Shown: in pieces, positions 45,173 through 56,777 of the stretch | Layout: each line of letters opens with the position of its first letter | Numbering within the stretch: the first letter of the stretch is position 1 | Source of the DNA: Mytilus californianus | Lineage: Eukaryota > Mollusca > Bivalvia > Mytilida > Mytilidae | Direction: 5' to 3' | Assembly: GCF_021869535.1 (NCBI RefSeq) | Contig: NW_026262668.1 | Coordinates: 23,379,732 to 23,443,731 of the forward strand | Length of the DNA stretch: 64,000 nucleotides | Program-made: the position numbers and the translations under genes | Notes under the pieces: model-generated | What the model was told of the DNA's origin: nothing | Databases searched by the model: none | What the model saw: the letters and a program-made list of their open reading frames with translations, nothing else

Positions 45173-46556
45173 CAGGGGTGTAGCTGGACTTACATAAAGT
45201 GCAATCATAACTATTGCCGAGCGATGCGAGGCGAAATTTTTTTTGGACCATTTTATGCAGAAAATGATAAATTTTTTCAGGCATTTTCCCGGTATGCCAT
45301 GCTTATGAAATTCACGCCCAAACTCCTATTTTGTGAATACTTGTGGACTTTATAGTGATTCGGCAAGGGAGGAGGCTATGGACCGCTCAAAGTCCCCAGC
45401 TGGTCCAGGGTAGCACCCTAGTCGGGGATCCAGGGTAGCACCCTAGTCGGGGATCCAGGGTAGCACCCTAGTCGGTGGACCAGGGAAGCGAATCCCCATG
45501 AAGCTCCGGGCATATGAGTAATTACAGTGACTGCTTTGAACATGAAAAATACCCTATCTGTTTCTTACTATACCATATTTTCATGAAACGATAGTAAAAG
45601 TCTAGTGAGTTCTGTAATTTGCTGCTTATATTATTAACATGGTTATTTTCAAATATAAAATAAATTTTATAAAATGGGAAGATCAGGAAGAGTCGACAAC
45701 CGAATACGTTAATCAATGGACAATTGACAAACCCGGCAACAGATAAGACACAAAAGGAGAAAAAAACCATTCAACATTGAAAACTAAATACAGATGAAAA
45801 ATACGGACCCAGAAAACAATGTGGCGACCTCCGGTGCTCCAAAAGGGTAAGCAGTTCCTGCTTCTTGCAAGACACCGGTAGTGTTTCTCACGAAGGTCAT
45901 TCTCAAATCAAAGGAGAGGTTTCTACGACAACGGTAGAAGGTCATTTGGGGCACAGATACCCCAGGTGAATCAATAGTCTTTTGGACGAACGGACAATGG
46001 GAATACGAAATCTAACGGCCACTTTTAAGTCTTGACTTATAAGTAAGGGATATAAATCTAAGATGTTTTCAAGGTGATTGTATTGAGCCTGTATTATTAA
46101 ATGTTAATACTGCATGTAAGACTTAAAGTATAGTTAATATCGAAAGTCCATATATCTATTTTTTGCCAAGGCAAATGATCGCAGAACTCTCTCGGTGTTG
46201 ATATCCATTTCTTTGTGAACATGTATGAGCGCCAACGAAGATAGTCTGTACTGTACCATGGTTGAACGGAGATAAGTTTTTGGTCGCCTAAATGCACTAA
46301 ATGACCGTTCAGTAGTTGATGTAGTTACTGGCATTGTAACTAGAATTGAGAAGATTGCGAATATTGAAGGATATATAGTTCCTTATTAGTCACTGCTACA
46401 GACGACATCAGAGATTTTGGCTTTAAACACCGCCCGACACGATAATCTGTAAAGACTAAAAACTATCCATGATTCAATTTCAGAATTTTTTAATTTTTTT
46501 TGGTGAAAAAAATGTGCGAGCAAATGATTTTTTGCGTAAAGGCAGCTACGCGCCTG
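45173..46556 (-). mobile_element. Degenerate hAT transposon, target duplication ATAGG
   Basis: Ends CAGGGGTGTAGCTGGAC (left) and, reversed, CAGGCGCGTAGCTGCC (right). ATAGG flanks at 45168-45172 and 46557-46561. The transposase C-terminus lies inside on the minus strand. A 24-26-bp direct repeat occurs three times at about 45410-45480 ('ggatccagggtagcacccta'). The left end is followed by 'gagcgatgcgaggcgaaatt', a motif typical of hAT subterminal regions. Confidence 0.8.
46134..46390 (-). pseudogene. hAT transposase C-terminal dimerisation domain
   Basis: The minus-strand frame reads YPSIFAILLILVTMPVTTST, then TERSFSAFRRPKTYLRSTM, then YRLSSLALIHVHKEMDI. It matches the Dimer_Tnp_hAT signature (xPVTxxxxERSFSxLRRxKxxLRSTMxxxRL). 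A stop pair upstream and absence of the rest of the transposase show it is a remnant. The frame at 46097-46297 is a shadow. Confidence 0.8.
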
Positions 46557-47265
46557 ATAGGGATAATGTGGCGCAAAAAAGCATATAAGATTTTTGAAGA
46601 AATTCACAGACTTTATACCGAGATTTTCGTTATAAAATTTTTAACATAGATTACTCACTTGTTTGTCCATGATGTGCTAGCGTTTGTTATTTACAAAAAG
46701 GCCTAAATAACCTTTACATTCTAAAAAAAACCTTGTGCTAAGTCACTAAAGTCAAGTGCACCCTAGAAGGTGTACTTGAATTGGTCCATATTTATATTTG
46801 TTCTAATCAATATTTTGATTTATAAACTTGTCCTAAGGAAAATATTGCTAGCACTGCATGCAATAATGCTCTATCTATCAAGCATAGAATGGTCAAATAT
46901 TAGCGTACAAGGGAACGGCTGGATTTTCTTTAAAATTTCCATGTTTAGCATTGAAACAACAAAAGGGTACATAATCCTTAAAGAGCTCTAATTAAGAGCT
47001 CATGTTCCTTGTTATTAATATTTATATATGCAACCGACTTTAGATAAAGATTACTTTGCTATACTTTACTTAAATGACTATGACATGTATGAGACACACT
47101 TTTAATATAATCAGACATATTGTCTCATTGGCACTCATACCACATCTTCTTATATCTATATACAAACTGTATATTATTTCAAACAAAGCTGTCCAGTCTT
47201 TTGGGTTTTTTTTATGGTCATGATCATGGATTAAAAAAAAATATGAGTAAATATACTTAAAAGTT
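46557..47265. other. No gene seen; short mussel-repeat tail
   Basis: 'cattggcactcataccacat' + cttctta at 47115-47150 is a degenerate end of the dispersed mussel repeat. The open frame at 46770-46991 has no recognised domain. Confidence 0.4.
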
Positions 47266-47349
47266 CACAGGCGGATCAAGGGGGATGGGGGGCTTGGGTC
47301 AGTCAGTGGGCCCCCCTAAGGCTTATAAAAAGTTCTGGATCCGCCACTG
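47266..47349. mobile_element. hAT MITE, 84 bp, target duplication AAGTT
   Basis: Starts CACAGGCGGATC and ends TTCTGGATCCGCCACTG. AAGTT flanks at 47261-47265 and 47350-47354. Confidence 0.8.
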
Positions 47350-47544
47350 AAGTTAATCACTTTGGTTGCCTTTATGAAAGGGGCAAAAATGCTTACCATG
47401 TGCAAAGATTTAATATTGACCTGACAATTGAGGTATACTGAGAGTGTACAACAGTACAACATGGTACATTTTTGTAAAAAATATACATGACTATATCAAG
47501 CAATGTAAATTATATAATAAAATCTAGGGTGTTATTCACTTACA

Positions 47545-47589
47545 TTCTGCCAACACTTAAAGTAGGAACTATTTCTATGTTTCGTCATG
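47545..47589 (-). CDS. Candidate microprotein gene, first coding exon
   Basis: From ATG at 47589 the frame reads MTKHRNSSYFKCWQN (45 nt, phase 0) to a donor AGAAT|gtaagtg. If joined to 44969-45004 and 44390-44425 the product would be 38 residues with two Cys. The open frame is too short to stand alone; splice-site quality is the only support. Confidence 0.3.
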
Positions 47590-48044
47590 ACTGTGAAGTA
47601 AACAATTTGTGAGGTGGTGTTTGATTAGCATATCAATAGAACAACAACAATGTCAACATGCAACTGCAAACTCGTTATTTTGTTGATTGATTTTATTTTT
47701 GTCATTCAATATCGAGTAGTAGAACTTTATACACAATTTGTAATGGATAATATGTCAAAAAATGAAATAGTTTATCTTTTTATTTCATTTTCTTGAAAAA
47801 AGTTGAAATCGCAAGTATCTTGCGATTTCGTTTCAATAATTTTCAATAGCACAACTTTTTGGTCGTCTGGTAACAATAGTTTTTACAGTGCGATTATTAT
47901 TGTCATATAGATAGATCGCAAGTTCATGTTATGAAATATTATGTAGAAGACTTACGTGTCATTCTGATATATACGATCCGCTAAATCAACCTTTTTGTAA
48001 ACACAAAACTCGGTCTTCCTCGCATAAACATGGCGGTTGCATTA

Positions 48045-48170
48045 TAGTAAGGAGACCAAAGTAAGTGTTAGAAAATACAGGTAACAGTTATGTATGGCAT
48101 TGTGTAGCAATCTATGAAAGACACAAAGATTACAAAGTGTAAAATAATTCCGACAACATGAAGGTCTATT
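48045..48170 (-). repeat. Dispersed repeat, inverse copy of 43637-43740
   Basis: 'gttagaaaatacaggtaaca', 'gttatgtatggcattgtgta' and 'ctatgaaagacacaaagatt' are the reverse complement of the 43.6-kb copy. The two lie 4.3 kb apart in opposite orientation. Confidence 0.6.
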
Positions 48171-49095
48171 AACAGGACAGATAAAATCAGGACAGTTATT
48201 TTCGATACGTTTTCATCTGTAACTTTTGTTTTAACCAACATATTGTTAAAATTTAAACTTAATAATAAAGAACAGGGTATATACTTACATTATTTGTAAA
48301 AAAATTAAAATAAAAAAATTAATAAGTTAAAAAAAATCTGCCAGGACAGTTAAATTTTAAGAAAAAAATGGCTGAAATTGCCGAGAAAAATTTACTTATA
48401 ATTGAAATAATTTCTCAAAAACAACTGTCTGGCATAACATTTTTGTACGATTATAAAGTTTAGGGAAAACTCATTCTAAAAATCTAGAATTAAATATTTT
48501 TTTCAATTTTTAAAGGTAAAAAAAATCCGCCAGGACAGTAGCCTATTACGTTAGACATTTTGTTGAAATCAGCTCAAAATCAAAATATAAAGTTAAATAT
48601 CTTCTTCAAAATGAATGCCTGGTAAGCAAATTTTGGTTCATTGGAAAGTTTAGAATATAAGCTTTATGAAAATATAAAATTATATAAACTTTTATTTTAT
48701 TAACACAAAAAAAATCTGCCAGGACAGTAGCCTACTCCGTTAAATTTCTGTTTAAATGAAATAGTTTCTGTATTGCGATTGTCTGACAAACTATTTTGTT
48801 ACTGTTATAAAGTAACAGAACCAATTATCAAATAAAATAAAGAAATTGAACAATTTTCATTTTCAAAGTAAACAAAAATCTGCCAGGACAGTGACTTATT
48901 ATGTCTTAATTAACTTGTGGAGAAATTTGTTTCAAATCGAAATAGAAAGTTGAATAGATTATTATCATTTTTGTTATTCGTTGTAAAGTTTGAACAATAA
49001 ATTTTAGGAAAAAGATAAAAATATTCATTTCATAATAGATAAATACCTCAAAAATCTGCCCAACAGTCGTCCTATAGCTAAATATTTGGTTGGCA
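48171..49095 (+). repeat. Degenerate ~175-185-bp tandem array
   Basis: The marker 'aaaatctgccaggacagt' with 'agcctattacgtt' recurs at about 48338, 48521, 48709, 48880 and (diverged) 49050. The rest of each unit is AT-rich and diverged, so the array is old. Confidence 0.65.
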
Positions 49096-49384
49096 CGTGT
49101 CAAACTTTACGACCAGTCATTGAATCTGTGTATTTGTGTATTCTGTTATGTCAACCGTAAACGAGCGTGTGGTAATGAATACCTATGAGAAGATATTTAT
49201 TGTTTTAAGTTATAATTATTTATTAAGAATACAGTTGAAAAATAATAAATAGAAGCACTATTTGATTGTATATTTAAAAGTTAAATTTGATTAGATCTCA
49301 ATTTTACCGCAAGCATCTAAGAGTACGTGTTATAGTAGTATCAGAGCACACTAACAACATCTTCAGAAATACAACCTTCACATG

Positions 49385-49700
49385 ATAAAAAACGTCTGTT
49401 GGTCAAGATTCCAGAAGTTCAGAAACAAACTAATTCCATAGATTGTAGGTTGTTCGTAATTACAAATGCTGTAGAATTTTGTTTTACAAGTTTTTTTTCA
49501 GGTTGGATACATGTAGAATTTGACACTAAACTTTTTAGAGAACATCTTGTGATTTGTTTGGAAAAAGGTGAATTTATTCCATTTCCAAAGAAAAAATTAG
49601 CATGAAAGGTAAACCGAAATATAAAACTAGTGTGGTGGAATGTAATTGTAAGTGTGGCAAATGTGATTCAGTAGAAGACATGTTAGGGGGATGAAAGAAG
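49385..49700 (+). pseudogene. Ulp1-type cysteine protease C-terminus plus PHD-like start
   Basis: The frame reads VKIPEVQKQTNSIDCRLFVI, then ITNAVEFC and ends EGEFIPFPKKKLA. This is the end of the C48/Ulp1 domain found in mollusc transposon proteins, with Gln and the catalytic Cys in Q-x-N-x-x-DC. The glycine usually following that Cys is Arg (DCR). A new frame directly after (about 49600) gives VVECNCKCGKCDSVEDM, like the PHD finger that often follows. It is fragmentary and has no upstream part. Confidence 0.65.
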
Positions 49701-49814
49701 GCTCTAAACACATTACTAATTAGTGAAAATAAATACCTTTTGAAGGATTTGACACCAATCAGTGACTTTGAAGTTTTTATTACTGTCAAAACATAATTTA
49801 CCTGACTGAAATAT

Positions 49815-50395
49815 GGTTTCTATTTTCTCGTTCAGGTCCGATTTTTGGAACCAACATTTAATTTTTATAAAATTATTTGTCATTTTGATGAAATGTTTTA
49901 TTGATTCCGAGTATAAGAAAATCAAATTGCAAGGAGATTGATTGAAAAATTATAAAAGTTATAGAACTTTAAAAAATCAGACCATCGATTTAGGTCATTT
50001 AATTACCCGTTCAGGTCCGAGTTTTGACACCCACAAAATATCATTAATTAATTCTTTTAAATTTTGATAAAATATTGGAATTTTCATGTAACAAAATCTA
50101 AAATTGAAGGAAATCCATAGAAAAATTTAAAAAAGTTATTGAAGTTTGAATAAGTCTGACCTTTGAATTTCAGGTCTGTTCAGGTCTTTTCATTTCTCGT
50201 TCAGGTCCGAGTTTTGGCATCAAAAAATTGTTTTTATCATATATATTTGTTCTTTTTAATTAAATATTAAGGTTAACCTTTAATAAGATTTGAATTTGAA
50301 AAAATCCATTGGAAAGTAAAAAAAGTTATTGTAATTTGAATAAATCGAATCGTACATTTTCAGGTCTATTCAGGTCTATGGCTGATGGCTGGCGA
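49815..50395 (+). repeat. ~180-bp tandem array, second type
   Basis: The marker 'cgttcaggtccgattttgg' recurs at about 49833, 50010 and 50200, each followed by an AT-rich stretch and 'aaattgaaggaaatccatag'-like sequence. The last unit ends 'caggtctattcaggtctat'. Confidence 0.6.
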
Positions 50396-51133
50396 ATAAA
50401 TAAAAAAATGTTCTATCTCCACGTAGACTACTAGCAGTTGCTTTTTCAAGTCAAATATCAAACATTTCAGCCACATTTGATTAAGACGTTAACATGCTAG
50501 TATTTATCATTAAATCAATTGTCTAGGTTGTGTAGGCATAACTTTGAAGGGCCGAAATGAATAACAAAAAAGTTTAATGTGTGTTACGTCTGCAGACTGG
50601 ATAATGCATTAAATGGATGCGTTTCGATCACACGTGGTTTTGTTTTAAAAAGACACCCTTCCCCAATACAAGACCGGAGAAGTTTAAGTGACTATAATTC
50701 TACACTCATGTGACTCTTGCTTGTGTAAACAGTATGCTTTGGTTGCCCTTTCCTTAAAACTTCACAGCGTAAACCTTTTTGTTATTGAATAGTTTTAAAT
50801 ATTTAATAACTCACTTTTTCTTAATCGTGCCATTACCCCACCAATGCATACATTATCAACTACTAACTCGCGGCAACGAATTTTTATATGAGCGTTAGTT
50901 GTGAATTTTCCCACAAAAAATAATGGACTAAAATGTTATATTCTTCTTGTAAAATTTGTTACTCGAGTTTTTCACGAAAAGTTGCTTTTAAATGTAAATA
51001 TATATAAACTACCAATTGAACTAACATCTGACAAATTGCTCTCCTTATTCGTATATATACAAAAACAATAGTGTTATATCCTGTTATACTTACAACAATA
51101 GTATCTATTTATTTCCTCGATTATACCTCCAAA

Positions 51134-51237
51134 ATGGCATCGAATATTTTAGTTTTTATATTTGTTTTGATTATACAAAAATCAGCAAGGTCTATTATGA
51201 TGAATACCCCAAATGCGTGTGAGGCAAATCAGAAAGG
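51134..51237 (+). CDS. Small secreted EGF-like protein, exon 1 (signal peptide)
   Basis: From ATG at 51134 the exon encodes MASNILVFIFVLIIQKSARS, a strong signal peptide, then IMMNTPNACEANQK and two bases. The donor AAAGG|gtaggt is canonical. With exons 60879-60928 and 62046-62191 it gives a 300-nt CDS (99 aa) without frame conflict. The product should be secreted. Confidence 0.7.
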
Positions 51238-51359
51238 GTAGGTATTTCACAATATCAGAATTTGATGGCTTCTGAGTATAAAAATTAAAACACAATCATG
51301 TGTTCACCAATGATTTTTGGTACTGCATTTAAACAGCTGTAGGAATTCTAACAGGATAT

Positions 51360-51845
51360 TTGTCTAGAATTCAAATTGAAGCTGTTGAAGACACATGTCT
51401 GTTCGCAGCAACGGTTCATGAGCTTCTACGTCCGCTACGTGAAGCAGTTAAAAAGCTTTTTAAAACTGGTGGTCAGGGGTTTCTTTCATGTAACTGCAAA
51501 AGTGGTAAAAACAAGGAATTATTTGAATCTGGAATAATTTTTAATTCTATAACATTGATAAGAAATGTATATGATAAAAACTAACCCAATATTAAGGAGG
51601 GTTAGCTATGCATGCACGGCTAAGGGGGGTTAGTTAGTTTATACTGAAATATCAGTGAAAGTAACTTAAACCTTAGCCATACGCTAAAGTTCGGTAAGTT
51701 TTCATCATAGTATTACATTAATTTTCTTATCAATTTTTCCAGAATTCAAAATTATTCCAGATCCAAATAATTCCTTGTTTAAATGTAAAAAGCAAAAGAT
51801 GTTGTGCATTTCCCAATCCCATAATTTTCTCACAAGCTCAAACAA
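51360..51845 (+). pseudogene. Cys-rich C-terminus of a transposon protein, split by a MITE
   Basis: The frame at 51390-51508 reads TVHELLRPLREAVKKLFKTG then GQGFLSCNCKSGKN. After the MITE at 51508-51780 it continues KCKKQKMLCISQSHNFLTSS and stops. Together they resemble the CNCxxxC...CxCKKxxxxCxSxCH tail that I associate with transposon-derived proteins in molluscs (often annotated as KRAB-A-like). Several Cys/His of the motif are lost or missing. Confidence 0.55.
51508..51780. mobile_element. Palindromic MITE, ~273 bp
   Basis: Inverted arms 'aacaaggaattatttgaatc' / 'gatccaaataattccttgtt' extending about 60 bp. It interrupts the Cys-rich transposon protein fragment. Inner copies 'gggttag' and 'ccttagcc' extend the symmetry. 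Confidence 0.7.
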
Positions 51846-53229
51846 ATGATATTGAACTTTTTTTGCATTTTGTAAATAAGGTTTACTGTGTAGTCATGAA
51901 ATAGATATGCTAGTGTGTATCAATGCTTTTTTAACCAATTCCACATTATAAATTATTGTACAAGTTATAAGTGAATTCTAGTCAAATTGTTCACAAATTG
52001 TAAGTTGTACAAGCACCTTTTGGACGAATAACAATTTGAACAAAGTTTAAATACAAATTATAATTTGTACATTTTTTTTATACAAATTATAATTTGTACA
52101 AAATGATAACTTGTACACAACATATACATAACTTGTTCAAAGGATGGCAAAGCATGATCTATTAAGATTCTAAAATTTCTGAAGAATGCTCGTTTTTAAT
52201 ATCGTAGATATTCTCTGTATTACAAACATTTAGTGAAAAAGTTTAAACTGGCAAATCGAACCTTTTATACCTACGTTTCATTAATAGAAATGTCATGAGC
52301 TGTACAAGTGTCCAGTTTGAAGACCATTATATAAACGTACAAGTGTATGCTTAAAAAAATATGCAAATTAACCTGTTTTCAGGTTATATTTCTTTTCATA
52401 TGTATGATATTATATTCTATTGGCAGAATTTGTCAGATGAGAAACGTTTAAATTACTAAAGTTAAATTATATCAGCGCTTTGATTTTCTTTTATTCAAAT
52501 ATTTAATTAATAAGTATAATAGTTTGAAACCCTGTACAAGTATAGAAGGAAAGAAAAGCAAAATATGACTATAACTGTTTATCGACAAACAAATTTATTA
52601 TTTCCTGAACAATTATTTGAATTAAGAGCTGCCGCCCTTGTCATTCTAATCAATTGTTGTTACATTCATGTTCTGACTTATAGTGCCTTATAAGATTTTG
52701 AGAGTAATGTTGACAGCAAAAATAAGACTGAAAAATGCTATTTTCTGTTGAGACACACAAGTTTTTACTTTGCGTAGACGTGGATAAAATATTTCAATTT
52801 AATAACGATTTCAAATGCAAATGCATGATCTGTAAAGTTTTTTTTCAAATTTTTCTGAAGAATGCTCTATTTAAAAATTGTAACTTATGAAAATTGTTTG
52901 AAAAAGAACTGGCAAATAGAACCTTTCATACCTTATATTTCTTTGACAGTAATAGCACGAACTCTTCCAGTACCCAGTTTGACAATATTTGAATGTTAAT
53001 TAAATTACTGTGCCCGTGTGTTTAAATAAAATGCTTATTAACTTGTTTTTAGATATCCGGAATCATGCTTTTTTCATTTACTGGTTACATATATATAACA
53101 TAGGCTAATTTTTCAGATTATAAAATTTCAATTAAGTTAAATGATGACATATTATATGTGTGAACATTCTTTTTTCATATTTATATAGCTAATCAAAGAA
53201 TAACTATGACTGATAATGGACAAACAAAA
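51846..53229. other. Intron sequence; no gene seen
   Basis: Contains a short 'aattataatttgtaca' palindromic cluster at 51955-52120 and a partial duplication: 'gtttaaactggcaaatcgaaccttttatacc' (52240) resembles 'aaagaactggcaaatagaacctttcatacc' (52905). Confidence 0.4.
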
Positions 53230-55488
53230 GTAATTTAAGTATTTCTCTTAAAAGTTGAATTTAAACTAAAAGGATTAACTTTAAATGATATATGTTCTTG
53301 TAAAACTGTAAAATATGATTGTTATAAATGGAATGAAGATGACGTTAAAAGGGACCTTGCAGCAAATTCCACAATCAAATTGATGGACTGATGAATAGTT
53401 TATCCGATGAGCCAAAGAATATCGACAAAATTGTGAATAATATTAATTCGTGTCTGTCTGATATTGTCAATAAATATACAAAAACACAAGTGACGAAAAC
53501 TTTAAAATGTGAGTATTGTAACAGCACAGAGCGAACTTATAAACCTATACATATAAGGCAAGATACACCGTGGATAAACGATGACTCTGAACAGTTGTAT
53601 ATAGAATATAAACGCTCGTTGAATCAATTTAACCAAAGTACGTGTGAAGAAACCAGACTTATTTTAAATCTCACTAAACAAAGATTTAAACGATGTGAAA
53701 ATAGTTTAAAAAAAACAGAGGGGAAACATGTTGAGTTCTATTAGAAAAACGAATCTAAAGTACTTTTATCGAAAATTCAGAAAACGAAAAAAGGCCATAC
53801 AAAGCAACATAAAATTAAACGATTTTGTGAAGCTTTTTAAAAACTTAGTTTCAAAAGAAGAAATTGATGACAGACCGGAAGAAGAAGACACCAATGAAGT
53901 CATTTATGAAGAATTGGATCGACCTTTTACAGAGCAAGAAATTGATTTGTGTGTTAAAAAACTGAAAACTGAAAAGGCAACATGATATGACAATTTATTA
54001 AATGAATTTTTGAAGGAGTGTAAATTAACTCTACTAGCTGCCACTGTTATGTAAACTTTTTAACGTAATACTCATTACCGGGTGGTTTCCAGAAATATGG
54101 GTGTTTTAGTTCCGCTATTTAAGAAAGGTCCAGTTGATGATACAGGAAATTACAGAGGAATTTCGCTTGTGTCTCATGTTGGGAAATTGTTTACTTCTGT
54201 CATTAATACAAGACTTTTAAAGTGGTGCAAAGAATACAGTATATTGACTGATGCGCAGTTTGGGTTTGTCCCTGGATATTATGGAAAGCCACATGGGACC
54301 TCCCGACTCCGTACAAGTTTTATATAGTACTTTCACGACCGTGTAAGATTTCAGAATCCGTGCATGTTTTTACCGATTCCGCGAATGTTTTGTACCGACT
54401 CCGTGAAAGTTTTGGAGCGAGTCCGTGTAAGTTCCTGACCGACTCCGCGAATGATGTAGACCGACTTAATTAACTATGGTACACACGACGCCATTTTTAC
54501 CCTTCATTCTGTTGTATCTAAAAGTTTACGTAAAGGAAAACGTCTCTATTGTTGTTTTATTGATTTTGTCAAAGCTTTTGACAGTGTGTCACATTATGTT
54601 TTATGGCAAAACATGTTGAAATGCAGTATTAGTGGACACCTTTTGAATCTTATTAAATCAATGTATTCTAAGTTAAAAACTTGTGTAAAATTAGATTGCG
54701 AATTTTCAGAGTTTTTCCATTGTAATGTTGGCCTGATGCAAGGCGAATCATTATCTCCATTTTTATATGCAATTTATGTAAATGACATAGAAATTGAGTT
54801 AATTAAAAAAGGAATAGAACCATATGAAGTAAAAATGTTAAATCTTTATCTTTTTATGTATGCTGATGATACAGTTCTCTTCAGCGAAAGTATTTCTGAA
54901 TTGCAAAAAATAGTAGTCACTGTATATGATAGTTCATACCAGAATGGTCTTGACATTAATTTGAGAAAAAAAACAAAATAGTTGTATTTCGTAACAGAGG
55001 TGTACTGAAAGAGAATGAAAAATGGTATTTAAATGGTAAAATGATAGAAATATGTGATCCGTTTGTATATCTTGGTTTGTTATTAAATTATAGCGGCACT
55101 TTACTGTAACACAGAAAACACTATCTGAACAGGGTAGAAAGGCTACATTTTGTTTATTGAGTAAGATTTATGATGATTGTTATAATACTGAGACTTTGAT
55201 ATCCTTATTTGATACATATGTAACAAGTATTGTGAACTATGGTTGTGAAATATGGGGTTTTCATAAAGGATCTGATATAGAAACACTTCATTTGTATTAT
55301 TTAAAAAGAATTTTGAAAGTGAGAAAAGGGACTGTAAACCATATGTGTATTTTGAACTTGGGCGTTTGCCATTGTATGTAAATAGATATGTAAGAATGGT
55401 ACGTTATTGGTTGAAGTTATTAGAATCTAATAATTGTATATTGAAGAGTATTTATGAAGATATATATGAATCTAGTTTTGTTAAACGG
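53230..55488 (+). pseudogene. Non-LTR retrotransposon, linker and reverse transcriptase
   Basis: 5'-truncated element in plus orientation. The linker reads TPWINDDSEQLYIEYKRSLN. The RT follows with LVPLFKKGPVDDTGNYRGIS, QFGFVPGY, then (after a 195-bp insertion) THDAIFTLHSVVSK, CCFIDFVKAFDSVSH, GLMQGESLSPFLYAIYVND and FMYADDTVLFSES; YADD lies near 54858-54869. Stops and frameshifts occur at about 53740, 53985, 54050, 54980 and 55108. The thumb region (IVNYGCEIWGFHKG) runs to 55488, where a hAT-type element cuts it. Confidence 0.85.
54280..54474. mobile_element. 195-bp insertion of 'ccgactccgtgaaag' repeats in the RT
   Basis: The sequence between QFGFVPGY and GTHDAIF is foreign and made of degenerate units such as 'ccgactccgtgaaagttttg' and 'ccgactccgcgaatgat'. 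TAT flanks both ends. Its removal restores the frame CCT-GGA-TAT-GGT-ACA. No terminal inverted repeat is clear. Confidence 0.65.
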
Positions 55489-55711
55489 CAGGACCGTAAC
55501 TACATTGAGGCAAATGAGGCAAATGCCTCATGTTGGAAATTAAAAAAAAAAATTAATAAGTTGAAACAAAAGCTTGTCTTTATCAAATTGTTTTCACGGC
55601 GAGTGTCTTGCAAGAAGCAAGTTCTGTTCACCCTCTGACGTCGATCGCCCCTGTTTTTTTTTCGGTATCCTGTTTCTCATTTATTTTTAGTTTTCAGTGT
55701 TAATTGTCTAT

Positions 55712-55872
55712 ATAAGAATTGAATGCTTCTTTTTGTAATTTTATTGGGGTGTAAAAGTGTTGACCGAAGCACATTTTGTATGAAGCACGGAAGCGCTTGA
55801 TTCTAGAAATGTGCGCACGATCAACACTTTTACAATCCAATAAAATTACTAAAAGAAGCATTCAATTTTTAT
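55712..55872. mobile_element. ~160-bp MITE
   Basis: Inverted arms of about 50 bp ('aattgaatgcttcttttt', 'gtaattttattgg', 'gtaaaagtgttga') with TA at both ends. Nested in the hAT-type element. Confidence 0.75.
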
Positions 55873-56777
55873 AATTACATTTTTATGCTAGGGTCATGAA
55901 AAATCGATTTCTATCATTTATTTCTTTAATTGACCTGTGCACTTTATTATGATGGCACGTGTCATCATGAATGTTACGCTTCATTGGGATATGAAGATTA
56001 ATGTTAGTATGACGCGCAAGCAAAATAACGGATTCTCCTGAAACATACATGTAATGTAATTATAATTTGTTGTTATGTTCACGGGTTTGTCTTTTGTTCA
56101 TTGATTGCCCTTCTTCATGACTATTGTCCTAGCGTTGAATTTCATTTGTAAATTAGTAATTTTGTTTTGAACTTGAGTTTTATTATATTAAAGGACCTTT
56201 CGTCTAATTTTAAAAACTACTTTAAATTGTAAAAATATGTATCGGTTAGTCTATGAAACATTGATAATAAAAAAATTAAACAATATCGAAATAGCGTAGT
56301 CGGAGTGGTCGTTAATGACGGGTGAACGGTTGTGTGGTTTGGCAATGTAACATGTCCACCGATGTCCAGATATAGTTCGAGAAAATGTTTTGAGAAGATA
56401 CGAAACTACCGGACATAGAAAAATTGGTCGTTTTGTCATGGAAAATTATACTTTATATTAAAGAATACAAAACTGACTCTGTTTTCTGTTAAACTAAAAA
56501 GATGACATGGGTGACATTGAAGTGAGACAACCAATCCCCCGGAATCAAATCATTTAAAAAGAAAAATAATGTATTGCTATATGACCTTTTACATTGAAGG
56601 GCGTAAACTTGCATTAAGCGGTGTTCAGGCCCTTTAATAGAAAATAAAGGGATATGGAGTGAATGTGCATGGAAAAAATACAAATTATCAATGAACAGGG
56701 CTTTTATTCCTGTTCTTCATCTTGACAGTCGCTGGAGGAACTTCAACAATGAACGAATGATTCATACCTTACAACAC

